This document shows, one piece after another, positions 1 to 9,336 of a DNA stretch of 64,000 bases. The stretch comes from Tritrichomonas musculus (Eukaryota > Parabasalia > Tritrichomonadida > Tritrichomonadidae), in NCBI GenBank assembly GCA_039105265.1, contig JAPFFF010000018.1, positions 1,860,001 through 1,924,000 of the forward strand, read 5' to 3'. How positions within the stretch are numbered: position 1 is the first letter of the stretch; each line of letters starts with the position of its first letter. The notes beneath the pieces were generated by a model. That model saw only the letters and a program-made list of their open reading frames with translations, was not told the DNA's origin and searched no databases. Made by a program: the position numbers and the translations under genes.

Positions 1-34
1 CCCAACCTGAAGGAGAAAGAATCAAAGCTCTTGA

Positions 35-451
35 AGAGAGATCGAGATCGATTTTGAAAATAATGGAGAAAAGCCAGCCAGTTCTATTTTCTTCATTGTG
101 AAAGATGAAGACAAAGACGAAATCATAGATTGCTCATTCAAAGGAAAATTAGCTAAAGATTCCCGTTGCATAGATGGACACCTTCTTTCAAAGCACTCTT
201 CCAAGCTTCAGATTAAGTCGTGCGAATTTGAATATAACTCAAATGAGGCAATGTACAAGGAGCTGATTGCTGACCTGATGAGATTCGTCATTGGAAATTA
301 TAGCTGGGCTAAAGCAATCCTTTGTTCACATGCTTTCTTATTTGCAACTTACCTTGTTCTTGTAAAATTGAACAAAAAGCATACAAGCGATAACCATGAT
401 TATGAAAAGTTTTATGAAGATGACTGGAATCAGGTATACGAATCAATTTAA
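35..451 (+). pseudogene. 3' end of a beta-helix type membrane surface protein, partial or broken
   Basis: This frame is open from base 35 (an in-frame TGA lies at 32-34) to the TAA at 449-451, and the only ATG is far inside it. The protein has the pattern of short beta-strand turns with recurring Cys (for example EIIDCSFKGKL, then LQIKSCEF), followed by one membrane segment (SHAFLFATYLVLVKL) and a short acidic cytoplasmic tail. A matching layout (IEVIGCSFAGEL, then NISDCML, then a membrane segment) occurs in the broken copy at 43958-45750. I infer a C-terminal fragment of a trichomonad right-handed beta-helix surface protein whose upstream part is outside the window or frameshifted. The frames upstream of base 35 also close quickly, so a pseudogene is likelier than a clipped intact gene. 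Exact family not established. Confidence 0.5.
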
Positions 452-738
452 TTAATTATTAAAGATTATAATCTTTTATTTCATTCTAAATATATTTTAG
501 ATTTTTTTTTTTTTTTTTTTTTTTTTGCTTTTATTCTTCGAAATGAGGTTGAAAACTATTTGATTTGCAAAATAAATCTAATCGAAAAATGAAGAAACTT
601 TAAAGCTGATTGATGACATTATGAATTTTAAATCGAATCATGGCTTTATTACCTTTGAATATATGTACTGCTTTATAAAAAAGAAAAAGAATATTCAAAT
701 GTTGAAAAAAGCCAAAAAAAAAAAAAAAAAAAAAAAGG
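452..738. other. gene-free AT-rich DNA with homopolymer tracts
   Basis: This stretch holds a T tract at about 502-526 and an A tract at about 714-736. A small open frame over the A tract encodes a lysine run and has no coding character. No gene is seen. Confidence 0.6.
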
Positions 739-1175
739 TAATGGTTTATTCCTGCACCACTTTTTCAGAGTGCAAATTATCTATTTATCTAATTTATAAT
801 AGTAGATATAGAAATAAAAAATAAAAAAATAAAAACTATTCATTGTATCTATTAATATTGTATACAAAAAAATCCGAAAAAAAATCATTGACGACCAATT
901 GCAAATGAAGATTACCAATATAGGTCAAAAAATTGATCGTCATAGGTGATTAAGTGAACAAAGCATTGCCAATTTTTACATATTTTATCAGTGTTCAGCT
1001 TCGGCATGAGAAAAATCCAGCGATTTACTTTTTGTTAAATTAAAGATTACTCCTTTAGTATATTAAGAATTTACTAAACTATTCATGAAATGATGTTTCA
1101 TTCCAAAACTTTAAAAACATAAAAAATAAAGAAAAATAGAGTCCTTTGAAAAAGTGGTGTAGGTATAAACCATTT
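739..1175. mobile_element. Short element with 32-bp terminal inverted repeats (MITE-like)
   Basis: Bases 739-770 and 1144-1175 are inverted repeats matching at 28 of 32 positions; the shared core reads CACCACTTTTTCA on the left arm. The 373-bp interior has no open frame of note and contains a smaller imperfect inversion near 888-943. A poly-A tract abuts the left end and another A tract follows at about 1180-1198. The structure fits a non-autonomous DNA transposon remnant. No clear target-site duplication was identified, so the exact ends are uncertain. Confidence 0.5.
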
Positions 1176-1233
1176 CTCAAAAAAAAAAAAAAAAAAAATA
1201 GTTTGCATTCATTTTATTTTATTACAAACAATT

Positions 1234-2241
1234 TTAAGAATCTAAAACGAATCCAAGACCAACGGTATAAATTTTATGGACGTTATCAGCACATCCATAA
1301 GTAGACATTAAAACTCCATCTTTAATATTCCGCTGGAAATAGGACTGAACGATTCCAGTTGATGAAATAACGGCCGATATCCTTGACATTAAAAAACTTC
1401 TTTGAATTCCAATTCTAAATTCAGATGAGAGTAACGGCTCACTATTCAATCCACCTGCATCAATTTTCAATGTAGCTCCTGCAAATGTTTTTGGTTCAAT
1501 TGAATAAGTTGAACCGATTGCAAGTGAAATGTTTTCTGCGATATGAAGCATTGTGCAATATTTATGACCTTCACGCAGCTGTGGTACACTTGGGTCGTTT
1601 TTTTGATAATAATAGAGTTTTTGAAGATTGTTATTCTTCATACGCGCTTCTAAATTAATTATTTTTGTTCTATCAATTAAAAATGCTAATGAAAACCATG
1701 GATTTATTTGATCTGTAGTGTTTGATAAAACTGGTAACATTATTGATGCTCCAAGGCCGTATTTGGGTGATGGGAAATAAGTTGAATAAAATGTGAATGA
1801 AATATCTCGGAAATAGTTTGAAACATCAATATCTAATCGACTTGTTGATTGACTTCCGTAATAACTGAGACTTGAACCAAAATCAGGCAAGTAGAACTTT
1901 GATAAATTTCGAATTGTACTGGCAAAATTAACAGATGAAGCTGGATTTATTGGAATTGTTATGAAAAATGTAGGTGGCGAATTTTTTGAAAAGCCAAAAG
2001 TAAATGGCATTTCGTAAAAATCACCGTTTATATTGAGCTGGTAATTTCCTGGCTGTTTCTCTTCACCTGAATGAGGGGACATTTCAACAGGATATACTCT
2101 TGGAATGATATTAATTGATTGAAGAATATTTAAATGATTATTTATTCGTTTATTCCAGGCTACCTGAAAGCCAACAATTGAATCTGTCTGTGTTACATCG
2201 AAAACTTGTGATAAAAAAAGAGGGAACTCAGGAATTGTCAT
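1234..2241 (-). CDS. Probable hydrogenosomal outer-membrane beta-barrel protein (Tom40/porin-like)
   Basis: The gene encodes 335 residues from an ATG at 2241. There is no signal peptide or hydrophobic helix. Almost the whole chain after residue 70 consists of short alternating hydrophobic/polar segments separated by turns (for example DISFTFYSTYF and YTVGLGFVLDS), as expected of a transmembrane beta-barrel. The C-terminal VGLGFVLDS resembles the mitochondrial beta-signal (polar-x-Gly-x-x-hydrophobic-x-hydrophobic) read by the sorting machinery of Tom40 and VDAC family proteins. The length fits Tom40 (about 300-400 residues). In an organism with hydrogenosomes, a protein-import channel or metabolite porin in the outer membrane is the best guess. 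No catalytic motif is present. Overall sequence identity to any one family is not obvious by eye, so Tom40 versus VDAC-like cannot be settled. Confidence 0.45.
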   Translation of the reverse strand: MTIPEFPLFLSQVFDVTQTDSIVGFQVAWNKRINNHLNILQSINIIPRVYPVEMSPHSGEEKQPGNYQLNINGDFYEMPFTFGFSKNSPPTFFITIPINPASSVNFASTIRNLSKFYLPDFGSSLSYYGSQSTSRLDIDVSNYFRDISFTFYSTYFPSPKYGLGASIMLPVLSNTTDQINPWFSLAFLIDRTKIINLEARMKNNNLQKLYYYQKNDPSVPQLREGHKYCTMLHIAENISLAIGSTYSIEPKTFAGATLKIDAGGLNSEPLLSSEFRIGIQRSFLMSRISAVISSTGIVQSYFQRNIKDGVLMSTYGCADNVHKIYTVGLGFVLDS

Positions 2242-2619
2242 ACAAAGAGAAATAAAATTAGATTAATCTTATGACCAAATAAATTATCAATGAATACTCA
2301 TTGAATTTCTGAAGTGAATGATGCGAGTTCCCCCACAACTTTAATTTATGGTTTCTCATTTACCAGCTTTCAGACATCTGGCGTAGTTTAGATCTTATCT
2401 TTAAAGAAATTATTTATATGTTTTTAAGATAAACTCATTATTTCATTAAATTTTTAAAATTGGAATAAAATAACCAAAAAATTATGAAAACTCTTTCCTA
2501 TATTGACCTACATGACAAGTTTAGAAATTTCAAAAAAGTAAATCAAAAATTCATAAAAACGAAATTTAGAAAATACAAAAAGTCTGTGTAGAAAGCAGAT
2601 AACTACTTGATTGAATATA
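2242..2619. other. intergenic, nothing recognised
   Basis: AT-rich spacer between two minus-strand genes. It includes the presumed promoter of the beta-barrel gene at its low end and the 3' flank of the next gene. No RNA gene or repeat was seen. Confidence 0.5.
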
Positions 2620-3159
2620 TTATTCACATTGAGTATTCTTCATTTGTTCAAGTTTTACATTCTGATCATAAATTTGTTGTAGGCGTTCTGTACTCTTTTC
2701 ATTTTCCGCAAATATTGATTGGTTTTCTGAGTTTATTTTTGATATTTTTTTTCTTAATTTAGTTATTGCAACCAAAAGTTCAAGATCAGTAGATTTAGTT
2801 GAATCAATTTCCCAGCTATCATCATTTGATATACCATATTCTCTTTGCATGTTAATATGGTTTTGTTGAAGTAATGCATATTCTGAAGAAATTAAGGATT
2901 GATAACTTTTCAAAGCCTTTTTTTGTGCCTGCTGCGAAATTTTATCATATTCTCGACTTGATAACGTAGCCTTTAACTTAATATCTATGTTTTGACTGTT
3001 CATATCTTCTGGTGAAAGACAAAAAGATGTTATTGATTTGATATCATCTTCTAGCTCCTGCAATTTCTCTTCTGTATCATCAATGAAATCATCAAAATCT
3101 GAGTTTGGATCATATTCAATATCTTCTTCACTCGAAAAATCGAAAGCTAAAGAATTCAT
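2620..3159 (-). CDS. Small acidic coiled-coil protein, unknown function
   Basis: The protein has 179 residues from the ATG at 3159. The frame stays open eleven codons further upstream, but only to a TTG. The N-terminus is very acidic (SSEEDIEYDPNSDFDDF, residues about 9-25). Two helical, heptad-like segments follow: one near residues 75-110 rich in Gln, Lys and Ser, and one at 135-175 (LELLVAITKLRKKISKIN onward) with a typical coiled-coil pattern. There is no membrane segment, signal peptide or enzymatic motif. Its base composition matches its neighbours. I cannot assign a family; a structural or adaptor role, possibly cytoskeletal, is only a guess. Confidence 0.55.
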   Translation of the reverse strand: MNSLAFDFSSEEDIEYDPNSDFDDFIDDTEEKLQELEDDIKSITSFCLSPEDMNSQNIDIKLKATLSSREYDKISQQAQKKALKSYQSLISSEYALLQQNHINMQREYGISNDDSWEIDSTKSTDLELLVAITKLRKKISKINSENQSIFAENEKSTERLQQIYDQNVKLEQMKNTQCE

Positions 3160-3502
3160 TTTATAAAAAAGACGTTTAGAAATCCATTTCAAAAAATAGT
3201 AGAAAAGACTATGTAAACATATTTCTCAATATAAACCTTATATATATATATATATACGTATATACAAAATATCCTTGATTAATATAAATTATGCATTTTA
3301 TTTTATGTTATATTAGGAAATTAAAAAGATAATTACATTTTATCCTATTTCTGATTAATTGAATGATTCATCATTTAAATTTTAGTAAATAAATAAATAA
3401 AAATATCTGTTGTTATTTTCAATAAAAGGCTAACAAACATAATAAAATATTGATCATCATTGGAGATGAATACTTTAAATAGATAATGAATGTAAATTTA
3501 AT

Positions 3503-3541
<39 letters not shown>

Positions 3542-5011
3542 AATTATAAAATCAGAAGTGCGAGAACTAAAATAACGTATTTTTTGTTTTAAAAAAGGAT
3601 TGATTTTTCAAAAAATAATTCGTTAGCCTTATGTTTTTTTTAATAAAATAAAGTATATAATTGATTATGTATATTACATATCAGTATCAAACTATTTAAA
3701 AGTTCATACGTCGAAAATTAAATTTTACATATTTTCAAGAATATGATTGAAGTTGAACCAATATTGATTATTTATTCATTTCATCATATTCTAAATAATA
3801 TTATTGATATAATTTCTAATTAATATATATATAATATTATAACATAAATGAGATAAATTTATTTTAACAAAAAAATTATAGAAAACATAAATATCTAGCT
3901 ATAATATTAATTTTATGGGGATAATAATTTTATATTAGAATTAAATTATATTGTATGATATTATATTATGATTATTTATAAATCCGCTCGACGGGCGTAG
4001 TTTTATTTTTATATTCACAAAAAGTTATAAAAGAATTGAGTAGAAATGTTCGTTAGGCTTAAATCCCCTCAAAATTCAATGCAATGTTCGTTAGGCTTAA
4101 ATCCCCTCAAAATTCTGTACATATTCCGTTATATAATATTTTATTAATATTTCTTAAATATCAGTAAATTAAAAATAAATAAAAAGTAATATATAATTTT
4201 TGGACGAAATTTATTTTAAAAAATATTTTTTTTTATCTTGAAATAGCAAACAGAGGACAGATCTTATCTTCAATAATTTTATAAATCTACTTTCACACTT
4301 TATACGCTTAATACTTTCATTAAATTAAATAATAATATAATAATAACAGGCTATTATAATGAATAAGACTAAAATAAATAATTATCAAGAATTTCAGATT
4401 ATATCTATATAAACCATGCATTATTCGTTAAAGAAATAATTATTAAACCAATTAAATATCAGTTATTTGTCAAATGACAACAATAAAACATATTTTTGAG
4501 AATCTTTGTTTCATAATCGTAACTTTTAACCAAGGAAATAATTTAATTTATGAATTATCAAATAATATCATTGATATTAGTAATAATATATCATTTTATG
4601 CTATATTCTTTGTTTGTTTAAATTTCGAATATTGAAATCCTTTAATTGCTCAACGATTACAAAAGTTAAAAATGTGAATATTTAAATTATTTTATTTAAA
4701 CAAATATAAAAATTACCTTAAAAAACAAATTATTTGGTGCTCTTTTTTTATTTTTTTAGAAATAAAAATTTGAATTGTTTATTTTCTCATATTCAATTTT
4801 AAAATCAATATACTATTACTTGTAGCGAACCAAATTAAACAATTATACATTAATTATACATTATTTTACCTGTGTAAATAAATATCTAAATTTGAAATAA
4901 ATTGGTTAACCAAAGGTAGTTCTCGCACCTCTATAAAATCCGATTGATAAATTTAAAGATATATAATTCAAGTTTAATTTCAAACAAAAAACATTAACTC
5001 ATTTTGAAAAG
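3160..5011. other. 1.85-kb gene-free region
   Basis: Very AT-rich DNA with a TA dinucleotide run at about 3240-3256, an uninterrupted 37-base A tract at 3504-3540 and a 33-bp direct duplication at 4045-4115. No open frame with coding character was found on either strand. Confidence 0.55.
4045..4115. repeat. Two tandem copies of a 33-bp sequence, period 38
   Basis: Bases 4045-4077 and 4083-4115 are identical and contain CGTTAGGCTTAAATCCCCTC. A five-base spacer separates them. It is a simple local duplication with no visible gene nearby. Confidence 0.8.
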
Positions 5012-5431
5012 TTAAGTAAATGGCCTTCTCCTTGAAGAAAGAGACTTTGTTGATGAATAAACTTCAGCACTTCGGCTTAATGATTCTGAAAGTTTATCAT
5101 ATTTTGATTTCATTCTAGGGTATGAACGAATTTTAGCTTCACATCGAGAAACTTCATCTTTTAGTGCTCTATTTTCAATCTCGAGTTGAGCAATAATTGC
5201 TTGGTCACGCTTAATTTTGGAAAGTAAACGATCATATTTCAATTTATTTCGTTTTTCTTCACTCATTTTCTTAGGTTGAAATGCAGGCTGACGGATTTTT
5301 GATATTAAATTATCAATTGTTTGTTCAATTTCTGTTGTATCTTCTGATGAAGAGATTGAGGCTTTCGACGTGGATAATCCGCTAGGAGAACTGTCATTTG
5401 ATGTAAATGTGACTTGCGTTTTGGATGTCAT
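5012..5431 (-). CDS. Small Ser-rich basic coiled-coil protein, unknown function
   Basis: The protein has 139 residues from an ATG at 5431. The first 40 residues are Ser/Thr-rich and probably disordered. A basic stretch (KKMSEEKRNKLKYDRLLSK, about residues 54-72) runs into a leucine-heptad helix (AIIAQLEIENRALKDEV) and a second basic helix. The C-terminus is Ser/Arg-rich (SLSSRRRPF). The basic-then-leucine arrangement superficially recalls bZIP proteins, but the canonical Asn-x7-Arg basic signature is not seen, so I do not call it a transcription factor. It lies about 155 bp downstream of the exosome-subunit gene on the same strand. Confidence 0.5.
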   Translation of the reverse strand: MTSKTQVTFTSNDSSPSGLSTSKASISSSEDTTEIEQTIDNLISKIRQPAFQPKKMSEEKRNKLKYDRLLSKIKRDQAIIAQLEIENRALKDEVSRCEAKIRSYPRMKSKYDKLSESLSRSAEVYSSTKSLSSRRRPFT

Positions 5432-5587
5432 GATATTAACGTCTTTAAAATTTAAAATAACCGTTATTGCTTCTATAACAACTTTTTCTTAGGAAAATTT
5501 TCGATTAAAGATGAAATGAATTTTTAGTAATCAAACAAATGTTTAATGATGTTTGCTAATATATATAAATAATAGTAATAATATTAA

Positions 5588-6394
5588 TTATTTTCCTATA
5601 AAAGGTTCGAGATATTTTGATATATTTTCTTGGATATAAGATAGAATAGATGATTTCATTCCACATTCACCGAAATGGTTTAATCCAAGAATAGTATTAT
5701 CATTACCAACACCAATAACTAAGAGACTTTGGACAACGGCTACTTCTAGTGGTGTTGGATCTCGAAGAAGAGAGTCGCCAACTGGTGCAAAAGAAAATGC
5801 AAAAGGCAGCTTGCTTTCATCAATTAATGGCAAAGGTGGTTTACTTTCATCAATATCAAAATGAAGCTCTGAAATTGTTTCTCCTGGAGTAATAATTAAT
5901 TGAGGAAATTTGAGTTCTCTTAGTGATTCACGAATTCCAATCATTGCAGCTTCATAAACAGCACCAGCAGCTTTGATTATTAAAACATCAATAAAAAGTT
6001 TCCAAGAGTAAGGTGAATTAACAATCTCAAAATGGGAAGGATCAAGTACACCACTATTTTGTAGAAAATGGTAAAGTGTTGAATATACAACTTGGCAAAT
6101 TTCGGTTCCATCAGCGTTTTCTCCAAATGAGTTGGCAAGCGACTTAACTGATAATTGTGATTGACTTTCTTCAGTTTTCATAACTTCGGTACTAACAGAC
6201 ACCAAAATTTCAGTTGTATCACCGTATCCATGACCCCATATAACGCGGCAGGATGAAGGTGATAAAGGGAGTGGATTCATTTCAATTGAAAAATCTCTCA
6301 TTTCGTCACTATTTCTTCCATCAACACGTATATTTTGATTGAGAAGACCTTGAATAAAATCTTTTTCTCCTTTTGATAATAACAAAGATTGCAT
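5588..6394 (-). CDS. Exosome RNase PH-like ring subunit (Rrp42/EXOSC7-like)
   Basis: The protein has 268 residues from the ATG at 6394, the usual size for RNase PH-type subunits of the eukaryotic exosome ring. The N-terminal RVDGRNSDEMRDFSIEM is the family's conserved opening motif. It is followed by the beta-strand and loop GHGYGDTTEILVSVSTEV, the central SWKLFIDVLIIKAAGAVYEA helix region, and a C-terminal half with DPTPLEVAVVQSLLVIGV typical of the second RNase PH core. The phosphorolytic catalytic residues of bacterial RNase PH are not evident, in keeping with the catalytically inert ring subunits. Of the six paralogues, Rrp42 fits best by eye; Rrp43 and Rrp45 remain possible. The complex acts in 3'-5' RNA processing and decay in nucleus and cytoplasm. 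Confidence 0.75.
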   Translation of the reverse strand: MQSLLLSKGEKDFIQGLLNQNIRVDGRNSDEMRDFSIEMNPLPLSPSSCRVIWGHGYGDTTEILVSVSTEVMKTEESQSQLSVKSLANSFGENADGTEICQVVYSTLYHFLQNSGVLDPSHFEIVNSPYSWKLFIDVLIIKAAGAVYEAAMIGIRESLRELKFPQLIITPGETISELHFDIDESKPPLPLIDESKLPFAFSFAPVGDSLLRDPTPLEVAVVQSLLVIGVGNDNTILGLNHFGECGMKSSILSYIQENISKYLEPFIGK

Positions 6395-6550
6395 TTTATA
6401 TGAAAATATTATGATAATTCCTAGTCATCTAATTGAGAAAAATATGATCGTCATTGATCGTTCAAAACTTTTTGATTTTGTATTAAAAATGGCGGAAATT
6501 TTATATCATATTTCATAATTGAAAAACTCAAAAAACATTTTAGCGCCAAA

Positions 6551-7219
6551 ATGAATGGAGCTCAGCCGGATTTTCAACCTTCTTGGACAGATTTGTTAAC
6601 GAAAGTTTCGGCTGGTAGTACAGATGCCTCCAATATTATTCAAGAAGCATTTCAAACTTTTCACTCTTGCCCGGAAGATCAACGATTTCAATGGTTTAAG
6701 ACAGCGATTGAATCATGGAATAAATTTTCAGATGAGAATATACTACGACAATTTTTTTTGATATGCATTAATGAAGTTTGGCAATATTTGGCTGAAGATT
6801 TATCAAGGCTCAATACTTGCATCGAAATTATTGAAATATGTATTGAGTCTCCTCACAGAATTGTGTTTCTAAACAAATATGCTGAGATTTTCCCTTCTTT
6901 TTTTCCAGATTGCAATTCGATTGATTTAAACTTATTACTTGCATTACAGTCGCCTATCTTTTCTTACAGTGTCAGCAGACACCCAGACTCTGATATGGTT
7001 TGTCAATTATGGTTCCATTCGCTTGCTTCAACTCAAGGTCAAGCGATATTCAAAGACAATAATCAATTAGCTCTTTCATATTTTAAAATTATGAATCATG
7101 CTTTCTTTCAGATTTCAATTACAACTACTCAAGATGCTCAACAGGAAGACACTTTTGTAAATGCTCAAAAAGCAATGAAATCAGCAATTGTTGTTATAGC
7201 AACTCGCCTTGATCAATAA
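6551..7219 (+). CDS. Predicted all-helical protein, unknown function
   Basis: The protein has 222 residues from the ATG at 6551; the sequence just before it (TTTTAGCGCCAAA) sits within 15 bases of the start. It is divergently arranged with the exosome-subunit gene, whose start is 157 bases away, so the two share a short promoter interval. The protein is built of amphipathic helices (for example ILRQFFLICINEVWQYLAED), with no signal peptide or membrane segment. The texture is that of a HEAT/armadillo-like or importin-type helical fold. I do not recognise the family. Base composition is like neighbouring genes and the frame is intact. Confidence 0.6.
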   Translation: MNGAQPDFQPSWTDLLTKVSAGSTDASNIIQEAFQTFHSCPEDQRFQWFKTAIESWNKFSDENILRQFFLICINEVWQYLAEDLSRLNTCIEIIEICIESPHRIVFLNKYAEIFPSFFPDCNSIDLNLLLALQSPIFSYSVSRHPDSDMVCQLWFHSLASTQGQAIFKDNNQLALSYFKIMNHAFFQISITTTQDAQQEDTFVNAQKAMKSAIVVIATRLDQ

Positions 7220-7830
7220 ATTTTGTGTTCTATGCTTTAATAAGATCTTATGTTTCTTTATGTTTTAAATTTATTTGTTAGATTTTTGGAAATTTTTTTT
7301 TTTAATTTTTTATAAAGTTATATACGATCCTTTTTCTTATTATACCAGCTGATGCTAAAAGAAATATCTTTGCTTTGAAAGAAGCTGAAGCTTATATCGT
7401 TCTTTCTAAAAAGAAAAACTACACTACGACATTATCCAAACTTTTTTGTTAACCAACCATATATGTTAAGAATTAATTCGTTACATAAAAATGCTCTTTT
7501 TTCTTTGGATCATGATTAATTTCATATTATATCAAATAAAAAGTATCATTATTAAAAACATAAAATACGAAAAAAAGCTTTTTATAATCATAATAAACTC
7601 ATTTTAATCAAAATATTGAAGATCACCTATAAAGCATTTAATTCAAAAAATCAAAGTAAGCTTATAGTACAGATATTATGATAAAAGAGTATGACACCAG
7701 AGTAATTTATTCATATTTTTGCTGAAGTAAAAAAGAAGCGAAAGAAAGTAAGTAAGCCGACCAATTAAAAAAATAATTATGAAACAAACTATGTCAAAAA
7801 TTTGTGAGGAATCTAAAATCGATATAAAAA
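7220..7830. other. intergenic, nothing recognised
   Basis: AT-rich spacer between two plus-strand genes. A 64-codon antisense frame at 7676-7870 overlaps the start of the proteasome gene and looks non-coding. Confidence 0.5.
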
Positions 7831-8478
7831 ATGCATAAGAATCCAAATGCTCTTTCAAACGGAACAACAATTATGGGAATGATATGCTCAGATGGAGTTC
7901 TTTTAGCTGCAGATTCGCGCGCTACAACCGGCTCAATGGTTGCTATTAGAGATATGAATAAAATTACAGATATAACACCATATATTTATGTTTGCCATTC
8001 AGGAGATGCAGCTAGTACTCAAGCTCTCGCTCGTTTTCTTAAAGAATACGTAAACTACCTCGCTGTCGATTCAAATTCAAATTGCCGAATTTCAGTTTCT
8101 GTCTGCGCTCAAGTTTTAAGAAAAATCCTTCAGAACAATAAAGAATATTTACTTGCACAAATGATTGTTGGAGGCGTTGATGAAAATGGACCTCAATTAT
8201 ATATGGTAATGCAATCTGGCTGTGCTCTTCCGAGAACTTTTGCAGCTGGAGGATCAGGTAGTACTTATATTACATCATATTGCGATCAATTTTTCAGAGA
8301 AGGTATGACAATTGAACAAGCAACGGAATTTGCATTAAAAGCAGTTAATCACGCAACGATCCGTGATGGCTACTCTGGCGGTCCAATAAATATTGTTCAG
8401 ATTACCAAGGAGACATCAAAGCGAACCTGGGTTAAACCTGCAAATCAACCATTGAATTATACAATCGTGAAAACATAA
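7831..8478 (+). CDS. 20S proteasome subunit beta type 1 (caspase-like site; PSMB6/Pre3 orthologue)
   Basis: The protein has 215 residues from the ATG at 7831. The motif SNGTTIMG places the autocatalytic cleavage after Gly11, leaving Thr12 as the mature Thr1 nucleophile. In mature numbering Asp17 (in AADSR) and Lys33 (in MNKIT) are both present, so the subunit should be active. TTIMG is characteristic of beta1 rather than beta2 or beta5. The propeptide is only 11 residues, much shorter than in animals and yeast. Mature position 45, which lines the S1 pocket and is Arg in standard beta1, is His here (VCHSGD). The protein belongs to the inner beta ring of the 20S core, which degrades ubiquitinated proteins. 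The TAA stop is followed by A, giving the TAAA often used for polyadenylation in trichomonads. Confidence 0.92.
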   Translation: MHKNPNALSNGTTIMGMICSDGVLLAADSRATTGSMVAIRDMNKITDITPYIYVCHSGDAASTQALARFLKEYVNYLAVDSNSNCRISVSVCAQVLRKILQNNKEYLLAQMIVGGVDENGPQLYMVMQSGCALPRTFAAGGSGSTYITSYCDQFFREGMTIEQATEFALKAVNHATIRDGYSGGPINIVQITKETSKRTWVKPANQPLNYTIVKT

Positions 8479-8769
8479 ATTTTATTTATTTATTTAATTT
8501 TTGATTATTCTTTTTCTTACAGGATAAAATTTTCCACTATTTTATTTTTTTTTTTTTCTTTCAATTTCATGCTTTTTTCCTTTTTTCTTTTTACTTAAAC
8601 TTTTCTCAATCTAGAGATACTTTTTGGTAATGGCTTGTTCTCTTATCACAATTAATCATCGAAAATAAATAAATTCATCAATGAATAAAATGTTCTAACA
8701 ATCATTATTTATTATAGTTTAATCTTGCATATAAAGTTAAATTCACAAATATGATTATAATAAGTAGAT

Positions 8770-9063
8770 TTATAAATCATCATCTTTACAAGCTTTGTTT
8801 TCTTGACATATTTGGAAAGGCGTTAATTTCGTGTTATTTGCTTCCTTGTACAATTTAGCAATATGTAACTTAACATAAGTTTTGCATCCCACCTTTACAA
8901 GAAAACCTGATTGTTTATTACATTCTTTTAATAATGTTGAATTAACTGTTTTTAATGGTACTCCTTTTTTTGATAAGTTTAAGCCAGTTTCAACCATTGA
9001 TTGACATACAGCGCAAATAGAAGAAGCACATAATGAAAAACCAATAAGAATCGCAAAAAGCAT
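8770..9063 (-). CDS. Secreted single-domain saposin-like (SapB) peptide
   Basis: The protein has 97 residues from the ATG at 9063. A hydrophobic signal peptide (LFAILIGFSLCASSI) is followed by one saposin-B module with six cysteines in the expected order: CAVC, two central single Cys (KECNKQ and VGCKTY), then two near the end (ICQENKAC). Saposin-like proteins fold as disulfide-linked helical bundles that bind or disturb lipid membranes; protists use single-domain forms in the phagolysosome or secrete them as pore-forming effectors. That role is inferred from family and layout only. The C-terminus is acidic. It is the last gene before the satellite array, about 270 bp from the first unit. Confidence 0.75.
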   Translation of the reverse strand: MLFAILIGFSLCASSICAVCQSMVETGLNLSKKGVPLKTVNSTLLKECNKQSGFLVKVGCKTYVKLHIAKLYKEANNTKLTPFQICQENKACKDDDL

Positions 9064-9336
9064 TTTAAAGAATAACGATTTTTTGTTTGGTCAAAATACA
9101 GAAAATTCCCCATTTGTAAAAGGTGTTATCCTATATATAATAAGAGTTCATTTTGAACATAGGCTTAAAAAAATCAGAATAATATCAGTATATCAAATCT
9201 ATCATTAAAAAAATCCTATCTCTAATATATAAAGAGTTTTTATTCAAAAATGATTAAAATATAATATTTTTTAAATTTTTGAGAGCGAAAAGGTGGATGA
9301 AAAAAAAACACTTCATATCTTTGATTTGATATTCTC

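Noticed and set aside
621..824. 67-codon plus-strand frame
   Set aside because: Its length comes from an A tract encoding lysines and it overlaps the left arm of the inverted-repeat element.
7217..7220. TAAA at stop codons as a universal polyadenylation signal in this window
   Set aside because: Seen at some genes (7219, 8478) but not at others (for example 61646), so no general claim is made.
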